Positions 12,659 to 20,133 of a DNA stretch of 64,000 nucleotides are shown in pieces. This stretch comes from Streptomyces cellulosae (GTDB lineage Bacteria; Actinomycetota; Actinomycetes; Streptomycetales; Streptomycetaceae): positions 1-64,000 of the forward strand of contig NZ_JOEV01000019.1 in NCBI RefSeq assembly GCF_000721105.1, in the 5' to 3' direction. How positions within the stretch are numbered: position 1 is the stretch's first letter; each line of letters starts with the position of its first letter. The translations under genes were made by a program, and so were the position numbers. The notes under the pieces were generated by a model. That model did no database searches. It had not been told where the DNA came from and worked only from the letters and a program-made list of their open reading frames with translations.

Positions 12659-13160
12659 CCGATTGTGAAGCCTACGAAAGCGTTCAGCAGGAACCGCGTG
12701 GGGCTACCAGGCCGGATTCGTAGGCGAGGATGACGAGCTGGGCGCGGTCGCGGGCGTGGAGCTTGGCCATGGCCCGGTTGACATGGGTTTTCGCGGTCGC
12801 CGGGCTGATCACCATGCGGTCCGGATCCCCGCCCCGCGGCAGACTCGCCGTCGCGACGGATTCTTGGTCCCCGGCACTGGAGGTCTGCGTATGACGGGTT
12901 AGCGCGACCGTCCACCTCACCCGCCTCCGCACGATCGATTCGGGCCGCCGCCGATGCCACCGCGGCCAGCATGGGCTGGTCGCCCTCTCCGCCGCCCAGC
13001 AGAGGTTCGTCGCCAACTGGACCATCGCGCTCAAACGCTCGGCTTGTTCCTGAACCCCGTATCGCAGGTCAAAAGGCTGGGAGGTGGAGACAGGGCGGCA
13101 TCGTGAATGGCTTCGGGGCCCGAGGTCGTTCCATATGGATGCACCGTGGAAAGTGAACGC
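12659..13160. other. gene-poor stretch with decayed fragments
   Basis: Apart from a LuxR C-terminal fragment (12684-12815, listed separately) no intact gene was seen. Both strands are broken by stops and no start/ribosome-site pair precedes a recognisable domain. The stretch lies between two accessory regulators and looks like scar sequence. Confidence 0.5.
12684..12815 (-). pseudogene. LuxR-type response regulator, C-terminal fragment
   Basis: The minus strand reads ISPATAKTHVNRAMAKLHARD followed by RAQLVILAYESGLV and a stop. This is the recognition-helix half of a LuxR/NarL HTH domain, as at the end of NarL-type response regulators. The residues before it do not resemble the rest of the HTH or a receiver domain, so only the last ~40 codons survive. 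It cannot act as a regulator. Confidence 0.75.
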
Positions 13161-14069
13161 TCAAACAGTTGCGGGCTGGCAGAGAAGTCCTGTACCGCAC
13201 CAGTTCTGCTGGTTGAGATGGTCGAGCATGGCCATCTCTGCCGCACCCGGATTGCGCCGCACGCCGACGAGGACGGGCTCGGTCAGGGCGGGCTGGAGCG
13301 GGCAGGCCAGTTCTTCGAAGCCTTCGGGGATGGCCGAGGCCGGGACCACGGTGACGCCCAGGCCCTGCGCCACGAGCCGCACCGCGGTGGAGATCTGTGA
13401 CGCTCGGGCCACCGTGTGCGGGTTGAGGCCCGCGTTGGTGAGCAGGCGGGCGAGGTAGTCGTCGAGCAGACTGGCGCGCCGGAACCGGATCCATCCCTCT
13501 GACGCCAGGTCTTCCAGGCGCAGGGGGGCGCCGTCCGAGAGAAGCGGGTGCCCCTTCGGCAGGACGGCGACGTAGGCTTCCTCGCCCAGAGGGTGAGTGT
13601 CGAAGGTGCACCCGGCGGGGAAGCGGTGCACGAGGATCATGTCGAGGGTTCCCTGACGGACCAGTCGTTCCATGTCCGCAGGATCGGGCTCCTCGTGGAG
13701 AGTCACCTGCAGCTTCGGGTGGCGATTGCGCAACTGCCCCAGTACCTGCGGCAGTTGGCGTGCTCCCAGGCCCATGTGGACAGCCATGATGAGTTCGCCT
13801 TCCAGTTCCCCGTCGGCGGCGCGGGCGGCCATGACGGCACGCCGGGATGCGGTCGTCGCGATCTTCGCCTCTGCGAGGAAAGCCCGCCCTGCCACCGTCA
13901 CCGTCACCCCGCTCGGGGTGCGGGTGAACAGCTGCACCCCGAGGTGCTTCTCCAAGGTGCCGATCTGCTGTGACAGAGAGGGCTGGGTGACCCGCAGACG
14001 TTCTGCTGCCGCTGTCATGGAGCCCTCGTCGGCGACGGCCAGGGCGTATTCGTATTGGCGCAGGTTCAT
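13161..14069 (-). CDS. LysR-family regulator
   Basis: A 302-residue LysR regulator. The N-terminal HTH is MNLRQYEYALAVADEGSMTAA followed by LRVTQPSLSQQIGTLEKHLGVQLF; the rest is the two-lobed effector domain. ATG 14069 follows GGAAGGTGG. It is divergent from an SDR oxidoreductase, and a TGACAT-N5-ATGTCA dyad of LysR-box form lies just upstream of its start. It probably activates that SDR gene in response to the SDR's substrate; the inducer is unknown. Confidence 0.9.
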   Translation of the reverse strand: MNLRQYEYALAVADEGSMTAAAERLRVTQPSLSQQIGTLEKHLGVQLFTRTPSGVTVTVAGRAFLAEAKIATTASRRAVMAARAADGELEGELIMAVHMGLGARQLPQVLGQLRNRHPKLQVTLHEEPDPADMERLVRQGTLDMILVHRFPAGCTFDTHPLGEEAYVAVLPKGHPLLSDGAPLRLEDLASEGWIRFRRASLLDDYLARLLTNAGLNPHTVARASQISTAVRLVAQGLGVTVVPASAIPEGFEELACPLQPALTEPVLVGVRRNPGAAEMAMLDHLNQQNWCGTGLLCQPATV

Positions 14070-14084
14070 TCGAATCCACCTTCC

Positions 14085-14101
14085 TGACATAGGAGATGTC
14101 A
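14085..14101. promoter_or_regulatory. LysR box between lysR and SDR gene
   Basis: TGACAT and ATGTCA are perfect arms around AGGAG, fitting the T-N11-A form of LysR-type boxes. It lies 16 bases upstream of the lysR start and about 145 upstream of the divergent SDR start. Confidence 0.7.
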
Positions 14102-14246
14102 ATGCAGAGTATACATTGCCACTATTTGCTTCTATGTCGGGCCGCTCCTACCGTGGTGCACGTCCAGCGCAGCCACCAGGGCCGGAAAGCTGCCGGCCGA
14201 TCTCGGCGCGCGCCGTCAGACATCTTTTCTTTTCGAGGAGCACACA

Positions 14247-14993
14247 ATGGATTTCGAGGGCAAGAGCGTCCTGATTACGGGCGCGGGGTCGCGAGGAGGT
14301 ATCGGCGCCGCGACGGCGCACGCGTTCGCACGCGACGGAGCGTCCGTGGTGATCACCGGCCGCAACGCTGAGCGCGGGACGGAGGTGGTGGACGACATCA
14401 CCGCCGGCGGAGGAAAGGCCCGATTCATCCTCGCTGATCTGAGTGATCTCGCCGACGTCGAGCGGTTGGCCAAGGAGGCGGGTGAAATCGATGTGCTGGT
14501 CAACAACGCGGCAAGCTACAGGGCCAGCATCAAGCCGACCCTCGACCAGGACAGCGAAGCGAACGCGGAGTCATGGGACACCAACGTGCGCGCCAACTTC
14601 GTCCTCAGCACACGACTCGTCCGGGGGATGATCGAGCGGGGCGGCGGCAACATCGTCAACATCAGCAGTATCGCCGCCGCGATCGCCATGCCGCACATGG
14701 CGACGTACGGAGCGCAGAAGGCGGCCGTCGAATCCTTCACCCGCAGTTGGGCCGCGGAGTGGGGCCCGTACGGCATACGCGTCAACGCGGTGGCTCCTGG
14801 GAACGTGAACAGCGACAACGTGGTGGACTTCATGGGCGCCGACCGTTTCACGACCATGTCCGAGGTCAACCCGCTCAAGCGCAACGCCACACCCGAGGAA
14901 CTCGCCGAGGTCATCGCGTTCGTGGCGAGCGAGCGCGCGAGCTTCGTCACCGGCCAGGTGATCGTGGCCGACGGTGGTCGCCTCGCCGTCTGA
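14247..14993 (+). CDS. SDR-family oxidoreductase
   Basis: A 248-residue classical short-chain dehydrogenase/reductase, NAD(P)H-dependent. The cofactor motif is ITGAGSRGGIGAA (residues ~10-22), then NNAASY, the catalytic Ser in NISSIAA (~137) and YGAQK carrying the catalytic Tyr and Lys (~151-155); the C-terminus is VTGQVIVADGGRLAV. GAGGAG precedes the ATG. NAAS replaces the usual NNAG. The divergent LysR gene and its box suggest substrate-induced expression. Substrate unknown. Confidence 0.88.
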   Translation: MDFEGKSVLITGAGSRGGIGAATAHAFARDGASVVITGRNAERGTEVVDDITAGGGKARFILADLSDLADVERLAKEAGEIDVLVNNAASYRASIKPTLDQDSEANAESWDTNVRANFVLSTRLVRGMIERGGGNIVNISSIAAAIAMPHMATYGAQKAAVESFTRSWAAEWGPYGIRVNAVAPGNVNSDNVVDFMGADRFTTMSEVNPLKRNATPEELAEVIAFVASERASFVTGQVIVADGGRLAV

Positions 14994-15119
14994 ACGACGC
15001 GGCGACCACCGCCACCGCGAAGGTATCCGGCCGCCCGTCCGTGTGCGGCCGGATGCCGAACCGGGTCACGACGCCGACCAGCAGCCGGGCCGACGACGCA
15101 GGGCCGACGAATCGGCGGG

Positions 15120-15715
15120 TGATTCGCCTGGTCACAAGGGCGATCGGGGCCCAGGTGATGAGCGATTCCGAGTGCTGGATGAGCCGTTCGTACTCACGCG
15201 CGTGTCGACGGGCGTGTATGACCCAGGCGTGCGAGCGTTCGACGACCCAGCGCCGGGGCAGAACGACGAACCCGGAGGCGTCCTGCGGGCGCTGACGGTC
15301 TTGGTCGTCAGGTTCAGGTAGGTCCTCGCCCAGTTCACGAGCTGTCCGGCATGGGCGGAGTCGGCCCAGACGATGGTGATCCCGGGGTCAATCAGCCGCG
15401 GCCGGAACAGCACTTCCTTGGCCGAGTTGCGGTCGGTCATGTTGGCCGGGGTGACCATCCCGAACAGCGGCAGGCCCTTGGTGTCCACGACCAGATGCCG
15501 CTTGCGGCCGTTGATTTTCTTGCCGGCGTCGTAGCCGCGGGAGTCCCTGCCGACGGTCTCGGCGGCTTTGATCGACTGGGAGCCGATGACGGTGGCGACG
15601 GCTCCGGGCCCCTTGCCCATCTCGCGGCGGATCCGTTTGCGGAGCTGGTCACGGATCTGCCCGACGACGCCGGCCGCAGCCCGGCGGGCCATGAACCCGT
15701 AACAGGTCCGCCAGG
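15120..15715 (-). pseudogene. IS5-family transposase remnant
   Basis: The minus strand carries a degraded DDE transposase. From about 15715 it reads WRTCYGFMARRAAAGVVGQI, then VATVIGSQSIKAAETVGRDS, YDAGKKINGRKRHLVVDT and IVWADSAHAGQL. After about 15300 the frame is lost, and the C-terminal pieces reappear in other frames (GFVVLPRRWVVERS-like, then LVTRRITRR). The N-terminal domain is missing. The first catalytic Asp (usually VIDSQS) is Gly here. No terminal inverted repeats were recognised. The element is dead, and its left end cuts into a DUF427 gene. Confidence 0.82.
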
Positions 15716-15854
15716 GATCGTCACCCCCGAGAAGAAGATCGCGGACGCGGTGTGGTTCTACGAGGAGCCGTTCGAGGCCGTGGGGGCGATTGCCGGCCGC
15801 GTCGCCTTCTACCCCGAGCACGTTGAGATCACCTCCGAGGCCGTCTCCGACTGA
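15715..15854 (+). pseudogene. DUF427 protein, C-terminal fragment
   Basis: The plus strand reads KKIADAVWFYEEPFEAVGAI, then AGRVAFYPEHVEIT, ending at TGA 15852. This is the C-terminal part of a DUF427 domain (VAWSYE-P-VA-IAG-VAFY in intact homologues). The 5' part is absent because the transposase remnant begins exactly where homology stops. No start codon with a ribosome site precedes it. Confidence 0.7.
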
Positions 15855-15964
15855 CGGCCCCGCGCGGGGGTGGAGCGGTTTCCCCCCTCGACACGCCGCT
15901 CCACCCCTGCGCCCAGCCCGACCCCCACCTGACCCGCACCAGATTGTGCGAGAGGAGGACAGAA

Positions 15965-17209
15965 ATGGCGGAACTGACCCTGGAGGAGGCGGAAGCGCAT
16001 GTGTTCGGCGTGTGTTTCAAGACCGGCCCCCGTGAGCGGGTTGGTGTGGAGACGGAGTGGCTGGTCCAGGACCGCCACAACCCTGGGCTGCCGATATCCG
16101 TCGACCGGCTGAACGCCGCCCTTGCGCCGATCGAGGTGACAGGTGCCCTGCCCGGGGGCAGCAGGCTCACCCGTGAGCCGGGCGGCCAGCTGGAGCTGAG
16201 TTCCTCGCCGGCCCTCTCGCTCGGCGCGTGCGTCGAGATGATGGCGGCGGATCTCGCCGCACTGCGCACCACAGTCGAGCAGGCCGATCTGGTCCTCGTC
16301 GGCCGGGGCCTTGACCCCTATCGTGAACCGCCTCGCGTGCTCGACCACCCCCGCTACCGGGCCATGGAGAGCTTCTTCGACCGCGAGGGCCCCTGGGGCC
16401 GCGACATGATGCGCCGCACCGCATCCGTACAGATCAACCTGGACTCCGGCGAGGACTCCGGCGGCATCGGCGGCTACCGCTCCCGCTGGGAACTCGCCCA
16501 CCGTCTCGGTCCCGTGCTCGTCGCCGCCTTCGCCAACTCCCCGATACAGGACGGGTGGCCCACCGGGTGGCTGTCCACCCGGCAGGACGTCTGGTCCCGG
16601 ATGGATGCCGGTCGTACCCGCCCGCCCCGCTACCACTCCGACCCACGTGTGGCCTGGACCCGCTATGCGCTTGACGCGCAGGTGATGTGCATACCGGGCG
16701 ACCTCAACGGGGACTGGTCCGCGCCCTCCGGCTTGACCTTCCGCGCCTGGCTGCGGGGCGTACCCGAGCTGCGGCCGCCGACCCTGGCCGACCTGGACTA
16801 CCACCTCAGCACTCTGTTCCCTCCGGTCAGGCCGCGCGGCTGGCTGGAGTTGCGGATGACCGACGCGCAGAACGGCGACGACTGGGTCGTACCCACTGTG
16901 CTGGCCGCGACGCTCCTGAACGACACGGTGGCGGCCGATGCCGCCTACGCGGCAACCGAGCCACTCTGCCCGGACTCGCAGCGGCCCGTCCCCTCCCCCG
17001 ACGTCTGGCTGCGGGCGGCCCGCACCGGCCTCGACGACCAGGACCTCGCCAAGGCCGCCCGCGCCTGCTTTGCCGCGGCCGACAGCGCCCTCGCCGTTCC
17101 CGGCACCCCGGCGGTCCTGCGGCATGTCCTGACCGATTTCGCCGAGCGCTACACAGAGCGCGGCCGTACCCCCGCCCATGACCATCTGGACGCGCTCCGC
17201 CGCACCTGA
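15965..17209 (+). CDS. egtA: EgtA-type glutamate-cysteine ligase
   Basis: A 414-residue GCS2-like ligase that makes gamma-glutamylcysteine from Glu, Cys and ATP. In actinobacteria EgtA supplies this for ergothioneine synthesis. The substrate-site motif GVETEWLV is near residue 26, TREPGGQLELSSSPA near 64-78 and RTASVQINLD near 152. AGGAGG precedes ATG 15965. EgtA is normally clustered with egtB, egtC and egtD; none is next to it here. Upstream is only the DUF427 fragment and the IS remnant, so the gene is isolated and may have moved with that scar. The family is clear, the ergothioneine role inferred. Confidence 0.85.
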   Translation: MAELTLEEAEAHVFGVCFKTGPRERVGVETEWLVQDRHNPGLPISVDRLNAALAPIEVTGALPGGSRLTREPGGQLELSSSPALSLGACVEMMAADLAALRTTVEQADLVLVGRGLDPYREPPRVLDHPRYRAMESFFDREGPWGRDMMRRTASVQINLDSGEDSGGIGGYRSRWELAHRLGPVLVAAFANSPIQDGWPTGWLSTRQDVWSRMDAGRTRPPRYHSDPRVAWTRYALDAQVMCIPGDLNGDWSAPSGLTFRAWLRGVPELRPPTLADLDYHLSTLFPPVRPRGWLELRMTDAQNGDDWVVPTVLAATLLNDTVAADAAYAATEPLCPDSQRPVPSPDVWLRAARTGLDDQDLAKAARACFAAADSALAVPGTPAVLRHVLTDFAERYTERGRTPAHDHLDALRRT

Positions 17210-17265
17210 GGGCCAGGCACTCAGCCGTGAATGCGTCCTACTGTTCAGAAGTGACCTGGATATCG

Positions 17266-17946
17266 CTACGAGGCGCTGTCCGGCGGATCATGCGGCCGTG
17301 ATGGCACCAAGTCAGTTCTCGCGGGCCGGACGGTTGCGAGGTGTTTCTGCCCCTCGGGCATGGGCAGGACCGCCAGTGCGGTGTCTGCAATGTTCCGCAG
17401 CGTCTCCGGGTCCAGGCCGGCCTTGCCTACCGCCTCGATACCACGGACCACCGTCAACAGCAGTGCCGCCAACCGCTCCGGATCCGCAGCGCTGTCGATG
17501 TCGCCGTGGCGCTGGGCGGCGCTGATCTCCGTCCGCAGCAGGGTCAGCAGTGCCGTCATGGTCTCGGCCGACCGTCCGGCGACCGTCGGATCGTGCTGGG
17601 CCAGTTCCGCCGCGCCCTTGGCCAACAGGCACCCGCGGCGCTCGGTGTCTGAGGCGGTGTTCTCCGCCATGAGGTGCACGTATCCCGACAGCCGGGCCAG
17701 GGCCTCTGCGTCCGGGCCACCTGCCAGCCGCTCTTCGGCCACCTCGACGACTGCGGTGCACCAGTCGCCGAACACACGGTGGAACAGCTTGCCCTTGTCG
17801 CCGAATGCACCGTACAGGCTGCCCTTGCCCAGGCCGGTCGCCTGGGCGATGTCGTCCATCCGGGTTCCTGCATAGCCGGTCGCCCAGAACTGTTCCCGGG
17901 CCCGCTCCAGGACTTGGCGTTCGTCGAATGCGCGTGGTCTCGGCAT
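17266..17946 (-). CDS. TetR-family regulator
   Basis: A 226-residue TetR repressor. The N-terminal HTH is VLERAREQFWATGYAGTRMDD followed by IAQATGLGKGSLYGAFGDKGKLF, with a ligand-binding helical domain after it and a Pro/Asp-rich tail. It is divergent from an SDR gene, and a 10-bp-arm inverted repeat covers the space between the two starts. It most likely represses that SDR gene and itself. Confidence 0.9.
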   Translation of the reverse strand: MPRPRAFDERQVLERAREQFWATGYAGTRMDDIAQATGLGKGSLYGAFGDKGKLFHRVFGDWCTAVVEVAEERLAGGPDAEALARLSGYVHLMAENTASDTERRGCLLAKGAAELAQHDPTVAGRSAETMTALLTLLRTEISAAQRHGDIDSAADPERLAALLLTVVRGIEAVGKAGLDPETLRNIADTALAVLPMPEGQKHLATVRPARTDLVPSRPHDPPDSAS

Positions 17947-17972
17947 GATCTCAGCCTACCCATTCTTGACTC

Positions 17973-18005
17973 GATCGTCCATTACTGCCTACCTTATGGA
18001 CGATC
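17973..18005. promoter_or_regulatory. TetR operator between tetR and SDR gene
   Basis: GATCGTCCAT (17973-17982) and ATGGACGATC (17996-18005) are perfect arms with a 13-bp spacer, within the 84-bp divergent gap. Size and place fit a TetR-dimer operator controlling both genes. Confidence 0.8.
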
Positions 18006-18030
18006 CATTCCACAACTGAAGGGGTTCGAC

Positions 18031-18768
18031 ATGCCAGGCGTGCTGCAGGAGAAGGTGGCCGTGATCACCGGAGGGACCAGCGGGATCGGGCTGGCCATCG
18101 CCCACCGCTTCGTCCGAGAGGGCGCACGGGTCTTCGTGACCGGCCGGGACATCGCCCGCCTCGAAGCGGCAGTCAAGGAGATGGGCCCGGCGGCCACCGG
18201 CGTACGATCCGACGTCTCGGTCCTGGCCGACCTGGACGCGCTCTACGCGCGAGTCCGCGAGGAGGCCGGACGCATCGACGTGCTGGTGGCCAACGCGGGA
18301 ATCGTCGCGGACGCCGCGCTCGGCGCCCACACCGAGGCGAACGTCGACCTGACACTCGCCGTCAACGTCAAGGGCCCACTGTTCACCGTCCAGAAGGCGC
18401 TTCCGCTGCTGGCGGAGAACGCCTCCATCCTGGTCATCGGCTCAAGCAACAGCGTGCGCCCCAATGAGCATCTCGAGGTCTACAGCGCCTCGAAGGCAGC
18501 GTTGAGCAACCTCGTGCACAACTGGGCCCGGCAATCGCGAGAGCGTCGATTCCGGGTCAACGTCCTGAGCCCGGGACCCACGCGGACCCCTGCCCTGCTG
18601 CGCGCCGCGGGACCGGACGTCGACCGGTTCGCCGAGGCCGTCGTGCCACTGGGGCGGCTGGCCGACGCCGAGGAAATTGCCGAGGCCGCCCTCTTCCTGG
18701 CTTCGGACGCCTCGTCGTTCGTCACCGGCGCCGAACTCTTCGCCGACGGCGGCTACACCCGGGCCTGA
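18031..18768 (+). CDS. SDR-family oxidoreductase
   Basis: A 245-residue short-chain dehydrogenase/reductase. Cofactor motif ITGGTSGIGLA near residues 12-22, NAG in VANAGIV (~90), catalytic Ser in IGSSNSV (~138), YSASK with Tyr and Lys (~151-155), and the C-terminal SSFVTGAELFADGGYTRA. GAAGGGG precedes ATG 18031. Its divergent TetR partner and the operator suggest de-repression by a small molecule, perhaps the substrate. It is distinct in sequence from the SDR at 14247. Confidence 0.9.
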   Translation: MPGVLQEKVAVITGGTSGIGLAIAHRFVREGARVFVTGRDIARLEAAVKEMGPAATGVRSDVSVLADLDALYARVREEAGRIDVLVANAGIVADAALGAHTEANVDLTLAVNVKGPLFTVQKALPLLAENASILVIGSSNSVRPNEHLEVYSASKAALSNLVHNWARQSRERRFRVNVLSPGPTRTPALLRAAGPDVDRFAEAVVPLGRLADAEEIAEAALFLASDASSFVTGAELFADGGYTRA

Positions 18769-19277
18769 ACGACGGCCGCTGGTGCGCATCCGGTTCCCTC
18801 GGAGCGACGGGGCGCACTCCCGGCCGCGCGTGTGCGTCGTACGAGGCCCAGTGCGCTGCAAGCAACTGGCGTCGCCGCAGGTAGCGGCGGTTACGGCGGG
18901 ATGAGCAAGCCTTGTCTCCGCCGAGGTGGCCAGGCCGAGTCCGCGGTCGCCCGTCATCCCGGCGGGCGACCGCGGACACACTCCATGGCCGGGATGAGGT
19001 GCGGAGCGTCGCCCCACTGCCCCGGGGTGATCAGCAAGGAGAGCGGGCGGCGTCCGCCCTGACCGGCAAGGTGGATCCTGCTGTGATCCGCCGGCTGTCC
19101 GCGCCGATCCGAGCCAGTTCCAGCCACACGTCATCGTTGCCGAGGCGTGTCCGCGGCTGTTCCATCGTCGCCCTCCGACATCCGTGGCCTGGGCTCAAGA
19201 CCCCATGGTGAGGATCTCCATCGTCGGAAGTCGTTGCATGTCATCCACCCTCCCCGCAACCCGGCGAACCTTCCCGG
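18769..19277. other. non-coding stretch with one strong hairpin
   Basis: No supportable gene. A 15-bp perfect hairpin (18939-18977) is listed separately. The minus strand near 19040-19170 reads RTRLGNDDVWLELARIGADS and could be a remnant of a small protein, but it has no recognised family and no clear ribosome site. Confidence 0.4.
18939..18977. terminator. 15-bp perfect hairpin
   Basis: GTCCGCGGTCGCCCG (18939-18953) pairs perfectly with 18963-18977 across a 9-base loop. It lies 170 bases beyond the SDR stop, far for a terminator of that gene, so it could also mark the end of a lost transcript. Confidence 0.55.
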
Positions 19278-20051
19278 TCAGAGCACTGGCGGCCCCACTC
19301 GGGCGGACTCCTCGACCTCCAGCAGGGAGGCGCTCTGCCGCTCCTCCTCGAACGCCCTGCGGCCGCCCCGCAGCCCGAACAGCCGCTTGGCGAGGGCGAT
19401 GTAGACGACGGCGAGAATGTTGAGGACCAACGTGGCGATCTTCAGCCAGCTGATGTGCTCGGTGAGTTCGTAGATCTCCAGGGGGAGGAACGCGGCGGTG
19501 GCGACGACGGTCAGGTACTCCGCCCAGCGTCTGGCGTACCAGAGGCCGACCGCCTCGACGAGTTCGATCAGCGCGTAGGCCAGCAGCAGGACCGCCACCA
19601 GCAGCAGGGTGGAGTGCCGGTAGCCGAAGGTCTTCTGCAGGGTGCCGACGACCGGGGAGTGGTCGAGGTCGTAGTGGAAGTGCCGGAAGACGGGGCGGAA
19701 GACGTCCAGGTACTCGTCGAAGAGCCGGCGGACCGCGTCCTGGGCGTTGCTGAACCTCCACACCGCCACCGCGACCAGCACGATGAACACCCCGCGCACG
19801 GCCCGCTCGACGGCCAGGAAGCGCAGGATGAACAGGTCGCGCAGCACCTTGCCGCGCGGGACGAGCGGGGCCCGGGCGGCCGGTCCGGAGCCGTGCGGGT
19901 CGCCGAGGGCGAAGTCACCGCAGCGCAGGCAGCGCCAGGCCACTCCGAGGGCTGTCCCGGCGTGCAGGCGCTCCCGCAGCACGGGTTCGTCCGGCGCGTA
20001 CGTGACGTGCCCGCGCCGAGCGCAGGTCCGCCGGTCCCAGTCGATCTTCAT
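19278..20051 (-). CDS. DUF2127 membrane protein
   Basis: A 257-residue membrane protein of the DUF2127 family; function unknown. An N-terminal cytoplasmic part has a Cys pair resembling a small zinc site (WRCLRCGDFALG, with an earlier TCARRGH). Predicted membrane helices include AVRGVFIVLVAVAVWRF, LLLVAVLLLAYALIELVEAV, YLTVVATAAFLPLEIYEL and IATLVLNILAVVYIAL. The C-terminal tail is charged. Its neighbours, a hairpin-bearing spacer and an exporter, give no hint of role. Confidence 0.82.
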   Translation of the reverse strand: MKIDWDRRTCARRGHVTYAPDEPVLRERLHAGTALGVAWRCLRCGDFALGDPHGSGPAARAPLVPRGKVLRDLFILRFLAVERAVRGVFIVLVAVAVWRFSNAQDAVRRLFDEYLDVFRPVFRHFHYDLDHSPVVGTLQKTFGYRHSTLLLVAVLLLAYALIELVEAVGLWYARRWAEYLTVVATAAFLPLEIYELTEHISWLKIATLVLNILAVVYIALAKRLFGLRGGRRAFEEERQSASLLEVEESARVGPPVL

Positions 20052-20133
20052 CCCCCGCGTGCCTCCGCATGTGCCTGCCGCACCGGTCGGTCCGGTGCGG
20101 CAGGCTAGTGGGGCCGGGTAAGAGTCCGGTGAG

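Noticed and set aside
19040..19170. Minus-strand piece RTRLGNDDVWLELARIGADS as a gene
   Set aside because: No recognised family and no convincing start; left as possible remnant within the spacer.
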